Assembly: GCA_043228905.1 (NCBI GenBank)
Contig: JBHGNT010000125.1
Location: 1-64,000, forward strand
Reading direction: 5' to 3'
DNA: 64,000 nt
Source: Azolla caroliniana
Taxonomy: Eukaryota; Polypodiophyta
The notes below the pieces were generated by a model that had not been told where the DNA came from, made no database searches, and saw only the letters and a program-made list of their open reading frames with translations. Numbering within the stretch: position 1 is the stretch's first letter; the number at the start of each line of letters is the position of its first letter. Below, piece after piece: positions 24,145 to 38,065 of this stretch. A program made the translations under genes and the position numbers.

Positions 24145-27100
24145 ATTTACTTCATGTCTCTCGACCTGAGTTCCAAAATCTTAATTTTTTAATTCCATAT
24201 CATCGGTAACGTCGTTAGATTCGATTCGAATGTTTGAACACAAAAATCGGATATCACAAGGGCCAGGTATGAACATTTTAACATACTCACGCGCTCTTCT
24301 CAACTCCCTCCTCTAATTTGGTAATTTCGTCATGTCTCTCGAACTGAGTTTCAAAATCTTGATTTTCTAATTCCATATCATAAGTAACATTGTTAGCTTC
24401 GATTCGAATGTTTGAACACAGAAATCGGATATCACACGGGCCAGGTATGAACATTTTAACTTACTTACGCGCTATTCTCAACTCCCTCCTCAAATTTGGT
24501 AATTTCGTCATGTCTCTCGACCTGGGTTTCGAAATCTGGATTTTTTAATTCCATATCATAGGTAGCGTTGTTAGCTTCGATTCGCATGTTTGAACACCAA
24601 AATCGGATATCACACGGGCCAGGTATGAACATTTTAATTTTATCACGCGCTGTTCTCAACTCCCTCCTCAAATTTGGTAATTTCGTCATGTCTCCCGAAC
24701 TGAGTTTCAAAATCTTGATTTTCTAATTCCATATAATAGGTAACGTTGTTAGCTTCGATTCGCATATTTGAACACAGAAATCCGATATCACACGAGCCAG
24801 GTATGAACATTTAAATTTACGCACACGCTCTTCTCAACTCCCTCCTCAAATTTGGTAATTTCGTCATGTCTCTCGACCTGAGTGTCAAAATCTAGATTTT
24901 TTAATTCCATATCATAGCTAGCGTTGTTAGCTTCGATTCGAATGTTTGAACACAAAAATCCGATATCACACGGCCCAGGTATGAACATTTTCACTTACTC
25001 ACGCGCTATTCTCAACTCCCTGCTCAAATTTGGTAATTTCGTCATGTCTCTCGACCTGAATTTCAAAATTTGGATTTTGTAATTCAATATGATAGCTAGC
25101 GTTGTTAACTTCGATTCGCATGTTTGAACACCAAAATCCGATATCGAATGGGCCAGGTATGAACATTTTAATTTACTCACGCCTTCTTCTCAACTCCCTC
25201 CTCGAATTTACTAATTACTTCATGTGTCTCGACCTGAGTTTCAAAATCTTGATTTTTTAATTCCATATCATCGGTAACGTCGTTAGATTCGATTCGAATG
25301 TTTGAACACAAAAATCCGATATCACACAGGCCAGGTATGAACATTTTAATTTTATCACGCGCTGTTCTCAACTCCCTCCTCAAATTTGGTAATTTCGTCA
25401 TGTCTCTCGAACTGAGTTTCAAAATCTTGATTTTTTTATTCCATATCATACGTAACGTTGTTAGCTTCGATTCACATGTTTGAAAACCAAAATCCGATAT
25501 CACACGGGCCAGGTATGAACATTTTAACTTACTCACGCGCTCTTCTCAACTCCCTCCTCTAATTTGGTAATTTCGTCATGTTTCTCGACCTGAGTTTCAA
25601 AATCTGGATTTTGTAATTCCATATCATAACTAGCGTTGTTAGCTTCGATTCGCCTGTTTGAACACCAAAATCGGATATCACACGGGCCAGGTATGAACAT
25701 TTTAATTTTATCACACGCTGTTCTCAACTCCCTCCTCAAATTTGGTAATTTCGTCATGTCTCCCGAACTGAGTTTCAAAATCTTGATTTTTAAATTCCAT
25801 ATCATAGGTAACGTTGTTAGCTTCGATTTGAATGTTTGAACACAAAAATCCGATATCACAAGGGCCAGGTATGAATATTTTAACATACTCACGCGCTCTT
25901 CTCAACTCCCTCCTCTAATTTGGTAATTTCGTCATGTCTCTCGAACTGAGTTTCAAAATCTTGATTTTTTAATTCCATATCATAGGTAGCGTTGTTAGCT
26001 TCGATTCGCAAGTTTGAACACAAAAATCCGATATCACACGGGCCAGGTATGAACATTTAAATTTACTCACGCGCTATTCTCAACTCCCTCCTCAAATTTG
26101 GTAATTTCGTCATGTTTCTCGACCTAAATTTCAAAATTTGGATTTTGTAATTCCATATGATAGCTAGCGTTGTTAACTTCGATTCGCATGTTTGAACACC
26201 AAAATCCGATATCGAATGGGCCAGGTATGAACATTTTAATTTACTCACGCCTTCTTCTCAACTCCCTCATCGAATTTACTAATTTCTTCATGTCTCTCGA
26301 CCTAAGTTTCAAAATCTTGATTTTTAAATTCCATATCATAGGTAACGTTGTTAGCTTCGATTCGTATGTTTCAACACAAAAATCTGATATCACACTGGCT
26401 AGGTATGAACATTTTAATTTACTCACGCGCTATTGTCAACTCCCTCCTCAAATTTCGTAATTTCGTCATGTTTCTCGACCTGAGTTTCAAAATCTGGATT
26501 TTGTAATTCCATATCATAACTAGCGTTGTTAGCTTCGATTCGCATGTTTGAACACCAAAATCGGATATCACACGGGCCAGGTATGAACATTTTAATTTTA
26601 TCACGCGCTGTTCTCAACTCCCTCCTCAAATTTGGTAATTTCGTCATGTCTCTCGACCTGAGTTTCAAAATCTTGATTTTTAAATTCCATATGATAGGTA
26701 ACGTTGTTAGCTTCGATTCGAATGTTTGAACACAAAAATCTGATATCACACTGGCTAGGTATGAACATTGTAATTTACTCACGCGCTATTGTCAACTCCC
26801 TCCTCAAATTTCGTAATTTCGTCATGTTTCTCGACCTGAGTTTCAAAATCTGGATTTTATAATTCCATATCATAACTAGCGTTGTTAGCTTCGATTCGCA
26901 TGTTTGAACACCAAAATCGGATATCACACGGGCCAGGTATGAACATTTTAATTTTATCACGCGCTGTTCTCAACTCCCTCCTCAAATTTGGTAATTTCGT
27001 CATGTCTCCCGAACTGAGTTTCAAAATCTTGATTTTCTAATTCCATATAATAGGTAACGTTGTTAGCTTCGATTCGCATATTTGAACACAGAAATCGGAT

Positions 27101-27895
27101 ATCACACGAGCCAGGTATGAACATTTAAATTTACGCACGCGCTCTTCTCAACTCCCTCCTCAAATTTGGTAATTTCCTCATGTCTCTTGACCTGAGTGTC
27201 AAAATTTGGATTTTTTAATTCCATATCATAGCTAGCGTTGTTAGCTTCGATTCGAATGTTTGAACACAAAAATCCGATATCACACGGCCCAGGTATGAAC
27301 ATTTTCACTTACTCACGCGCTATTCTCAACTCCCTGCTCAAATTTGGTAATTTCGTCATGTCTCTCGACCTGAATTTCAAAATTTGGATTTTGTAATTTC
27401 ATATGATAGCTAGCGTTGTTAACTTCGATTCGCATGTTTGAACACCAAAATCCGATATCGAATGGGCCAAGTATGAACATTTTAATTTACTCACGGCTTC
27501 TTCTCAACTCCCTCCTCGAATTTACTAATTTCTTCATGTCTCTCGACCTGAGTTTTAAAATCTTGATTTTTAAATTCCATATCATAGGTAACGTTGTTAG
27601 CTTCGATTCGAATGTTTGAACACAAAAATCCGATATCACAAGGGCCAGGTATGAACATTTTAACATACTCACGCGCTCTTCTCAACTCCCTCCTCTAATT
27701 TGGTAATTTCGTCATGTCTCTCGAACTGAGTTTCAAAATCTTGATTTTTTAATTCCATATCATAGGTAACGTTGTTAGCTTCGATTCGCATTTTTGAACA
27801 CAAAAATCCGATATCACACGAGCCAGGTATGAACATTTAAATTTACGCACGCGCTCTTCTCAACTCCCTCCTCAAATTTGGTAATTTCGTCATGT
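24145..27895 (-). repeat. Direct duplication R2, lacking one monomer
   Basis: Partner of 19515-23444. The missing monomer is at about 24575-24600: after GGTAGCGTTG the sequence goes straight to CACCAAAATCGG, whereas R1 has CACAAAAATCTG and one extra monomer first. The left edge is a chimeric join at 24143-24145 (ACTAATTTACTTCATG) that merges two subtypes and carries one extra T, explaining the +1 in both offsets. Confidence 0.88.
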
Positions 27896-28028
27896 CTCTC
27901 GACCTGAGTATCAAAATCTGGATTTTTTAATTCCATATCATAGGTAGCGTTGTTAGCTTCGATTCGAATGTTTGACCACAAAAATCCGAGATAACACGGT
28001 CCACGTATCAACATTTTAACTTACTCAC

Positions 28029-28325
28029 GCGCTGTTTTCAACTCCCTCCTCAAATTTGGTAATTTCGTCATGTCTCGCGAACTGAGTTTCAAAATCTTGA
28101 TTTTCTAATCCCATATCATAGATATCGAATGGGCCAGGTATGAACATTTTAATTTACTCACGCCTTCTTCTCAACTCTCTCCTCAAATTTGGTAATTTCG
28201 TGATGTCTCTCGATCTGGATTTTTTAATTCCATATCATAGGTAATGTTGTTAGCTTCGATTCGAATATTTGAACACAAAAATCCGATATCACACGAGCCA
28301 GGTATGAACATTTAAATTTACGCAC
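28029..28325 (-). repeat. Marker M1 pair, reverse copy 1
   Basis: This is the same double deletion as at 15304-15600, on the opposite strand. The hybrid join is visible as CCCATATCATAGATATCGAA near 28110 and CTCTCGATCTGGATT near 28206. It lies in a 1.09-kb stretch (27955-29044) that matches 32997-34086 at offset 5042. Confidence 0.9.
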
Positions 28326-28748
28326 GCGCTCTTCTCAACTCCCTCCTCAAATTTGGTAATTTCGTCATGTCTCTCGACCTGAGTGTCAAAATCTGGATTT
28401 TTTAATTCCATATCATAGCTAGCGTTGTTAGCTTCGATTCGCATGTTTGAACACAAAAATCGGATATCACACGGTCCAGGTATGAACATTTTAACTTACT
28501 CACGCGCTCATCTCAACTCCCTCCTCAAATTTGATAATTTCGTCATGTCTCCCGAACTGAGTTTCAAAATCTTGATTTTCTAATTCCATATAATAGGTAA
28601 CGTTGTTAGCTTCGATTCGCATGTTTGAATACAAAAATCCGATATCACACGAGCCAAGTATGAACATTTAAATTTACTCACGCGCTATTCTCAACTCCCT
28701 CCTTAAATTTGGTAATTTCGTCATGTCTCTTGACCTGAGTGTCAAAAT

Positions 28749-29816
28749 CTGGATTTTGTAATTCCATATCATAGCTAGCGTTGTTAGCTTCGATTCGCAT
28801 GTTTGAACACCAAAATCCGATATCGAATGGGCCAGGTATGAACATTTTAATTTACTCACGCCTTCTTCTCAACTCCCTCATCGAATTTACTAATTTCTTC
28901 ATGTCTGTCGACCTGAGTTTTAAAATCTTGATTTTTAAATTCCATATCATAGGTAACGTTGTTAGCTTCGATTCGATTGTTTGAACACAAAAATCCGATA
29001 TCACAAGGGCCAGGTATGAACATTTTAACATACTCACGCGCTCTTCTAAACTCCCTCCTCCAATTTGGTAATTTCGTCATGTCTCTCGAACTGAGTTTCA
29101 AAATCTTGATTTTTTAATTCCATATCATAACTAGCGTTGTTAGCTTCGATTCGCATGTTTGAACACCAAAATCCGATATCACACGGGCCAAGTATGAACA
29201 TTTTAACTTACGCACGCGCTCTTCTCAACTCCCTCCTCAAATTTGGTAATTTCGTCATGTTTCTTGAACTCAGTTTCAAAATCTTGATTTTTTAATTCCA
29301 TATCATACGTAACGTTGTTAGCTTCGATTCACATGTTTGAACACCAAAATCCGATATCACACGGGCCAGGTATGAACATTTTAACTTACGCACGCGCTCT
29401 TCTCAACTCCCTCCTCAAATTTGGTAATTTCGTCATGTCTCTCGACCTGGGTTTCAAAATCTTGATTTTGTAATTCCATAGCATAGGTAACGTTGTTATC
29501 TTCGATTCAAATGTTTGTCCACAAAAATCCGAGATCACACGGTCCAGGTATCAACATTTTAACTTACTCACGCGCTGTTCTCAACTCCCTCCTCAAATTT
29601 GGTAATTTCGTCATGTCTCTCGACCTGAGTGTCAAAATCTAGATTTTTTAATTCCATATCATAGCTAGCGTTGTTAGCTTCGATTCGAATGTTTGAACAC
29701 AAAAATCCGATATCACACGGCCCAGGTATGAACATTTTCACTTACTCACGCGCTATTCTCAACTCCCTCCTGAAATTTGGTAATTTCGTCATGTCGCTTG
29801 ACCTGGGTTTCAAAAT
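28749..29816 (-). repeat. Six-monomer tandem duplication, first copy (1068 bp)
   Basis: Matches 29817-30884 at exactly 6 x 178 bp. Distinctive shared items are GATTCGATTGTTTG (near 28972 and 30040), TTCTAAACTCC (29044 and 30112) and TTGTCCACAAAAATCCGAG (29515 and 30583). One difference is CTCTTCTCAAC against CTCTTTTCAAC near 29400/30468. Confidence 0.87.
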
Positions 29817-30884
29817 CTGGATTTTGTAATTCCATATCATAGCTAGCGTTGTTAGCTTCGATTCGCATGTTTGAACACCAAAATCCGATATCGAATGGGC
29901 CAGGTATGAACATTTTAATTTACTCACGCCTTCTTCTCAACTCCCTCATCGAATTTACTAATTTCTTCATGTCTGTCGACCTGAGTTTTAAAATCTTGAT
30001 TTTTAAATTCCATATCATAGGTAACGTTGTTAGCTTCGATTCGATTGTTTGAACACAAAAATCCGATATCACAAGGGCCAGGTATGAACATTTTAACATA
30101 CTCACGCGCTCTTCTAAACTCCCTCCTCCAATTTGGTAATTTCGTCATGTCTCTCGAACTGAGTTTCAAAATCTTGATTTTTTAATTCCATATCATAACT
30201 AGCGTTGTTAGCTTCGATTCGCATGTTTGAACACCAAAATCCGATATCACACGGGCCAAGTATGAACATTTTAACTTACGCACGCGCTCTTCTCAACTCC
30301 CTCCTCAAATTTGGTAATTTCGTCATGTTTCTTGAACTCAGTTTCAAAATCTTGATTTTTTAATTCCATATCATACGTAACGTTGTTAGCTTCGATTCAC
30401 ATGTTTGAACACCAAAATCCGATATCACACGGGCCAGGTATGAACATTTTAACTTACGCACGCGCTCTTTTCAACTCCCTCCTCAAATTTGGTAATTTCG
30501 TCATGTCTCTCGACCTGGGTTTCAAAATCTTGATTTTGTAATTCCATAGCATAGGTAACGTTGTTATCTTCGATTCAAATGTTTGTCCACAAAAATCCGA
30601 GATCACACGGTCCAGGTATCAACATTTTAACTTACTCACGCGCTGTTCTCAACTCCCTCCTCAAATTTGGTAATTTCGTCATGTCTCTCGACCTGAGTGT
30701 CAAAATCTAGATTTTTTAATTCCATATCATAGCTAGCGTTGTTAGCTTCGATTCGAATGTTTGAACACAAAAATCCGATATCACACGGCCCAGGTATGAA
30801 CATTTTCACTTACTCACGCGCTATTCTCAACTCCCTCCTGAAATTTGGTAATTTCGTCATGTCGCTTGACCTGGGTTTCAAAAT
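29817..30884 (-). repeat. Six-monomer tandem duplication, second copy
   Basis: Head-to-tail partner of 28749-29816. Homology ends where this copy switches to the subtype with GATTCGTATG and CCGATTTCGAATGG. Its last 600 bp are also the start of the 14.40-kb block. Confidence 0.86.
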
Positions 30885-32419
30885 CTGGATTTTGTAATTC
30901 GATATCATAGCTAGCGTTGTTAGCTTCGATTCGTATGTTTGAACACTAAAATCCGATTTCGAATGGGCCAGGTATGAACATTTTAATTTACTCACGCCTT
31001 CTTCTCAACTCCCGGCTCGAATTTACTAATTTCTTCATGTCTCTCGACCTAAGTTTCAAAATCTTGATTTTTAAATTCCATATCATACGTAGCGTTGTTA
31101 GCTTCGATTCGCATGTTTGAACACAAAAATCTGATATCACACTGGCTAGGTATGAACATTTTAATTTACTCACGCGCTATTGTCAACTCCCTCCTCAAAT
31201 TTCGTAATTTCGTCATGTTTCTCGACCTGAGTTTCAAAATCTGGATTTTGTAATTCCATATCATAACTAGCGTTGTTAGCTTCGATTCGCATGTTTGAAC
31301 ACCAAAATCCGATATCACACGGGCCAGGTATGAACATTTTAACTTACTCACGCGCTATTCTCAACTCCCTCCTCAAATTTGGTAATTTTGTCATGTCTCC
31401 CGAACTGAGTTTCAAAATCTTGATTTTCTAATTCCATATAATAGGTAACGTTGTTAGCTTCGATTCGCATATTTGAACACAAAAATCCGATATCACACGA
31501 GCCAGGTATGAACATTTAAATTTACGCACGCGCTCTTCTCAACTCCCTCCTCAAATTTGGTAATTTCGTCATGTCTCTCGACCTGAGTATCAAAATCTGG
31601 ATTTTTTAATTCCATATCATAGGTAGCGTTGTTAGCTTCGATTCGAATGTTTGAACACAAAAATCCGATATCACACGGCCCAGGTATGAACATTTTCACT
31701 TACTCACGCGCTATTCTCAACTCCCTCCTCCAATTTGGTAATTTCGTCATGTCTCTCGAACTGAGTTTCAAAATCTTGATTTTTTAATTCCATATCATAA
31801 CTAGCGTTGTTAGCTTCGATTCGCATGTTTGAACACCAAAATCCGATATCACACGGGCCAAGTATGAACATTTTAACTTACGCACGCGCTCTTCTCAACT
31901 CCCTCCTCAAATTTGGTAATTTCGTCATGTCTCTCGACCTGGGTTTCAAAATCTTGATTTTGTAATTCCATAGCATAGGTAACGTTGTTATCTTCGATTC
32001 AAATGTTTGTCCACAAAAATCCGAGATCACACGGTCCAGGTATCAACATTTTAACTTACTCACGCGCTGTTCTCAACTCCCTCCTCAAATTTGGTAATTT
32101 CGTCATGTCTCTCGACCTGAGTGTCAAAATCTAGATTTTTTAATTCCATATCATAGCTAGCGTTGTTAGCTTCGATTCGAATGTTTGAACACAAAAATCC
32201 GATATCACACGGCCCAGGTATGAACATTTTCACTTACTCACGCGCTATTCTCAACTCCCTCCTGAAATTTGGTAATTTCGTCATGTCGCTTGACCTGGGT
32301 TTCAAAATCTGGATTTTGTAATTCGATATCATAGCTAGCGTTGTTAGCTTCGATTCGTATGTTTGAACACTAAAATCCGATTTCGAATGGGCCAGGTATG
32401 AACATTTTAATTTACTCAC

Positions 32420-32536
32420 GCCTTCTTCCCAACTCCCGGCTCGAATTTACTAATTTCTTCATGTCTCTCGACCTAAGTTTCAAAATCTTGATTTTTAAAT
32501 TCCATATCATAGGTATGAACATTTTCACTTACTCAC
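32420..32536 (-). repeat. Marker M3: 117-bp monomer (61-bp deletion)
   Basis: CATATCATAGGTATGAAC joins the mid-monomer CATATCATAGGTA directly to GGTATGAAC. The join has a shared GGTA, so the deletion may have used that 4-bp microhomology. It recurs at 46822-46938. Confidence 0.88.
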
Positions 32537-33070
32537 GCGCTATTCTCAACTCCCTCCTGAAATTTGGTAATTTCGTCATGTCGCTTGACCTGGGTCTCAA
32601 AATCTGGATTTTGTAATTCCATATCATAGCTAGCGTTGTTAACTTCGATTCGCATGTTTGAACACCAAAATCCGATATCGAATGGGCCAGGTATGAACAT
32701 TTTAATTTACTCACGCCTTCTTCTCAACTCCCTCCTCGAATTTACTAATTACTTCATGTCTCTCGACCTGAGTTCCAAAATCTTAATTTTTTAATTCCAT
32801 ATCATCGGTAACGTCGTTAGATTCGATTCGAATGTTTGAACACAAAAATCGGATATCACACGGTCCAGGTATGAACATTTTAACATACGCACGCGCTCTT
32901 CTCAACTCCCTCCTCCAATTTGGTAATTTCGTCATGTCTCTCGACCTGGGTTTCAAAATCTTGATTTTGCAATTCCATATCATAGGCAACGTTGTTAGCT
33001 TCGATTCGAATGTTTGACCACAAAAATCCGAGATAACACGGTCCAGGTATCAACATTTTAACTTACTCAC

Positions 33071-33367
33071 GCGCTGTTTTCAACTCCCTCCTCAAATTTG
33101 GTAATTTCGTCATGTCTCGCGAACTGAGTTTCAAAATCTTGATTTTCTAATCCCATATCATAGATATCGAATGGGCCAGGTATGAACATTTTAATTTACT
33201 CACGCCTTCTTCTCAACTCTCTCCTCAAATTTGGTAATTTCGTGATGTCTCTCGATCTGGATTTTTTAATTCCATATCATAGGTAATGTTGTTAGCTTCG
33301 ATTCGAATATTTGAACACAAAAATCCGATATCACACGAGCCAGGTATGAACATTTAAATTTACGCAC
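33071..33367 (-). repeat. Marker M1 pair, reverse copy 2
   Basis: Same double deletion. Its coordinates and those of the forward pair sum to 48671, and neighbouring monomers mirror too (15682-15888 with 32783-32989). This part of the array is thus the closest inverted partner of the forward block near 15.3-16.1 kb. Confidence 0.9.
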
Positions 33368-34079
33368 GCGCTCTTCTCAACTCCCTCCTCAAATTTGGTA
33401 ATTTCGTCATGTCTCTCGACCTGAGTGTCAAAATCTGGATTTTTTAATTCCATATCATAGCTAGCGTTGTTAGCTTCGATTCGCATGTTTGAACACAAAA
33501 ATCGGATATCACACGGTCCAGGTATGAACATTTTAACTTACTCACGCGCTCATCTCAACTCCCTCCTCAAATTTGATAATTTCGTCATGTCTCCCGAACT
33601 GAGTTTCAAAATCTTGATTTTCTAATTCCATATAATAGGTAACGTTGTTAGCTTCGATTCGCATGTTTGAATACAAAAATCCGATATCACACGAGCCAAG
33701 TATGAACATTTAAATTTACTCACGCGCTATTCTCAACTCCCTCCTTAAATTTGGTAATTTCGTCATGTCTCTTGACCTGAGTGTCAAAATCTGGATTTTG
33801 TAATTCCATATCATAGCTAGCGTTGTTAGCTTCGATTCGCATGTTTGAACACCAAAATCCGATATCGAATGGGCCAGGTATGAACATTTTAATTTACTCA
33901 CGCCTTCTTCTCAACTCCCTCATCGAATTTACTAATTTCTTCATGTCTGTCGACCTGAGTTTTAAAATCTTGATTTTTAAATTCCATATCATAGGTAACG
34001 TTGTTAGCTTCGATTCGATTGTTTGAACACAAAAATCCGATATCACAAGGGCCAGGTATGAACATTTTAACATACTCAC

Positions 34080-34180
34080 GCGCTCTATATTATAGGTAGC
34101 GTTGTTAGCTTCGATTCGAATGTTTGAACACAAAAACCCGATATCACACGAGCCAGGAATGAACATTTTAACATACTGAC
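34080..34180 (-). repeat. Marker M2, copy 2
   Basis: Same 77-bp deletion. A private CAAAAACCCG near 34131 distinguishes it from the copy 5410 bp downstream, and recurs in the copy 14401 bp downstream. Confidence 0.9.
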
Positions 34181-37100
34181 GTGCGCTTCTCAACTCCCTC
34201 CTCAAATTTGGTAATTTTGTCATGTCTCTCGACCTGAGTTCCAAAATCTTAATTTTTTAATTCCATATCATCGGTAACGTCGTTAGATTCGATTCAAATG
34301 TTTGAACACAAAAATCGGATATCACACGGGCCAGGTATGAACATTTTAACTTACTCACGCACTCTTCTCAATTCCCTCCTCAAATTTGGTAATTTCGTCA
34401 TGTCGCTTGACCTGGGTTTCAAAATCTGGATTTTGTAATTCCATATCATAGCTAGCGTTGTTAGCTTCGATTCGTATGTTTGAACACTAAAATCCGATAT
34501 CGAATGGGCCAGGTATGAACATTTTAATTTAGTCACGCCTTCTTCTCAACTCCCGGCTCGAATTTACTAATTTCTTCATGTCTCTCGACCTAAGTTTCAA
34601 AATCTTGATTTTTAAATTCCATATCATAGGTAACGTAGTTAGCTTCGATTCGTATGTTTGAACACAAAAATCCGATATCACACGGGCCAGGTATGAACAT
34701 TTTAACTTACTCACGCGCTCTTCTAAACTCCCTCCTCCAATTTGGTAATTTCGTCATGTCTCTCGAACTGAGTTTCAAAATCTTGATTTTTTAATTCCAT
34801 ATCATAACTAGCGTTGTTAGCTTCGATTCGCATGTTTGAACACCAAAATCCGATATCACACGGGCCAAGTATGAACATTTTAACTTACGCACGCGCTCTT
34901 CTCAACTCCCTCCTCAAATTTGGTAATTTCGTCATGTTTCTTGAACTCAGTTTCAAAATCTTGATTTTTTAATTCCATATCATACGTAACGTTGTTAGCT
35001 TCGATTCACATGTTTGAACACCAAAATCCGATATCACACGGGCCAGGTATGAACATTTTAACTTACGCACGCGCTCTTCTCAACTCCCTCCTCAAATTTG
35101 GTAATTTCGTCATGTCTCTCGACCTGGGTTTCAAAATCTTGATTTTGTAATTCCATAGCATAGGTAACGTTGTTATCTTCGATTCAAATGTTTGTCCACA
35201 AAAATCCGAGATCACACGGTCCAGGTATCAACATTTTAACTTACTCACGCGCTGTTCTCAACTCCCTCCTCAAATTTGGTAATTTCGTCATGTCTCTCGA
35301 CCTGAGTGTCAAAATCTGGATTTTTTAATTCCATATCATAGCTAGCGTTGTTAGCTTCGATTCGAATGTTTGAACACAAAAATCCGATATCACACGGCCC
35401 AGGTATGAACATTTTCACTTACTCACGTGCTATTCTCAACTCCCTCCTGAAATTTGGTAATTTCGTCATGTCGCTTGACCTGGGTTTCAAAATCTGGATT
35501 TTGTAATTCCATATCATAGCTAGCGTTGTTAGCTTCGATTCGTATGTTTGAACACAAAAATCCGATTTCGAATGGGGCAGGTATGAACATTTTAATTTAC
35601 TCACGCCTTCTTCTCAACTCCCGGCTCGAATTTACTAATTTCTTCATGTCTCTCGACCTAAGTTTCAAAATCTTGATTTTTAAATTCCATATCATAGGTA
35701 ACGTTGTTAGCTTCGATTCGTATGTTTGAACACAAAAATCTGATATCACACTGGCTAGGTATGAACATTTTAATTTACTCACGCGCTATTGTCAACTCCC
35801 TCCTCAAATTTCGTAATTTCGTCATGTTTCTCGACCTGAGTTTCAAAATCTGGATTTTGTAATTCCATATCATAACTAGCGTTAGCTTCGATTCGCATGT
35901 TTGAACACCAAAATCGGATATCACACGGGCCAGGTAAGAACATTTTAATTTTATCACGCGCTGTTCTCAACTCCCTCCTCAAATTTGGTAATTTCGTCAT
36001 GTCTATCGAACTGAGTTTCAAAATTTTGATTTTTTAATTCCATATCATACGTAGCGTTGTTAGCTTCGATTCGCATGTTTGAACACAAAAATCTGATATC
36101 ACACTGGCTAGGTATGAACATTTTAATTTACTCACGCGCTATTGTCAACTCCCTCCTCAAATTTCGTAATTTCGTCATGTTTCTCGACCTGAGTTTCAAA
36201 ATCTGGATTTTGTAATTCCATATCATAACTAGCGTTGTTAGCTTCGATTCGCATGTTTGAACACCAAAATCCGATATCACACGGGCCAGGTATGAACATT
36301 TTAACTTACTCACGCGCTATTCTCAACTCCCTCCTCAAATTTGGTAATTTTGTCATGTCTCCCGAACTGAGTTTCAAAATCTTGATTTTCTAATTCCATA
36401 TAATAGGTAACGTTGTTAGCTTCGATTCGCATATTTGAACACAAAAATCCGATATCACACGAGCCAGGTATGAACATTTAAATTTACGCACGCGCTCTTC
36501 TCAACTCCCTCCTCAAATTTGGTAATTTCGTCATGTCTCTCGACCTGAGTATCAAAATCTGGATTTTTTAATTCCATATCATAGGTAGCGTTGTTAGCTT
36601 CGATTCGAATGTTTGAACACAAAAATCCGATATCACACGGCCCAGGTATGAACATTTTCACTTACTCACGCGCTATTCTCAACTCCCTGCTCAAATTTGG
36701 TAATTTCGTCATGTCTCTCGACCTGAATTTCAAAATTTGGATTTTGTAATTCCATATGATAGCTAGCGTTGTTAGCTTCGATTCGCATGTTTGAACACCA
36801 AAATCCGATATCGAATGGGCCAGGTATGAACATTTTAATTTACTCACGCCTTCTTCTCAACTCCCTCCTCGAATTTACTAATTACTTCATGTCTCTCGAC
36901 CTGAGTTCCAAAATCTTAATTTTTTAATTCCATATCATCGGTAACGTCGTTAGATTCGATTCGAATGTTTGAACACAAAAATCGGATATCACAAGGGCCA
37001 GGTATGAACATTTTAACATACTCACGCGCTCTTCTCAACTCCCTCCTCTAATTTGGTAATTTCGTCATGTCTCTCGAACTGAGTTTCAAAATCTTGATTT

Positions 37101-37915
37101 TCTAATTCCATATCATAAGTAACATTGTTAGCTTCGATTCGAATGTTTGAACACAGAAATCGGATATCACACGGGCCAGGTATGAACATTTTAACTTACT
37201 TACGCGCTATTCTCAACTCCCTCCTCAAATTTGGTAATTTCGTCATGTCTCTCGACCTGAGTGTCAAAATCTGGATTTTTTAATTCCATATCATAGGTAG
37301 CGTTGTTAGCTTCGATTCGCATGTTTGAACACAAAAATCTGATATCACACTGGCTAGGTATGAACATTTTAATTTACTCACGCGCTATTGTCAACTCCCT
37401 CCTCAAATTTCGTAATTTCGTCATGTTTCTCGACCTGAGTTTCAAAATCTGGATTTTGTAATTCCATATCATAACTAGCGTTGTTAGCTTCGATTCGCAT
37501 GTTTGAACACCAAAATCGGATATCACACGGGCCAGGTATGAACATTTTAATTTTATCACGCGCTGTTCTCAACTCCCTCCTCAAATTTGGTAATTTCGTC
37601 ATGTCTCCCGAACTGAGTTTCAAAATCTTGATTTTCTAATTCCATATAATAGGTAACGTTGTTAGCTTCGATTCGCATATTTGAACACAGAAATCCGATA
37701 TCACACGAGCCAGGTATGAACATTTAAATTTACGCACACGCACTTCTCAACTCCCTCCTCAAATTTGGTAATTTCGTCATGTCTCTCGACCTGAGTGTCA
37801 AAATCTGGATTTTTTAATTCCATATCATAGCTAGCGTTGTTAGCTTCGATTCGAATGTTTGAACACAAAAATCCGATATCACACGGCCCAGGTATGAACA
37901 TTTTCACTTACTCAC

Positions 37916-38065
37916 GCGCTATTCTCAACTGTCGCTGGACCTAGGTTTCAAAATCTGGATTTTGTAATTCCATATCATAGCTAGCGTTGTTAGCTTCGAT
38001 TCGTATGTTTGAACACTAAAATCCGATTTCGAATGGGCCAGGTATGAACATTTTAATTTACTCAC
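37916..38065 (-). repeat. Marker M4: 150-bp chimeric monomer
   Basis: The normal start CTATTCTCAACT is joined to GTCGCTGGACCTAGG, skipping 28 bp. What follows (GATTCGTATGTTTG, CCGATTTCGAATGG, CCCGGCTCGAATTT) belongs to a different subtype from the full-length monomer in the same slot of units a0 (20544) and a2 (43321). It is thus a replaced as well as a shortened monomer. Copy at 52317-52466. Confidence 0.88.
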
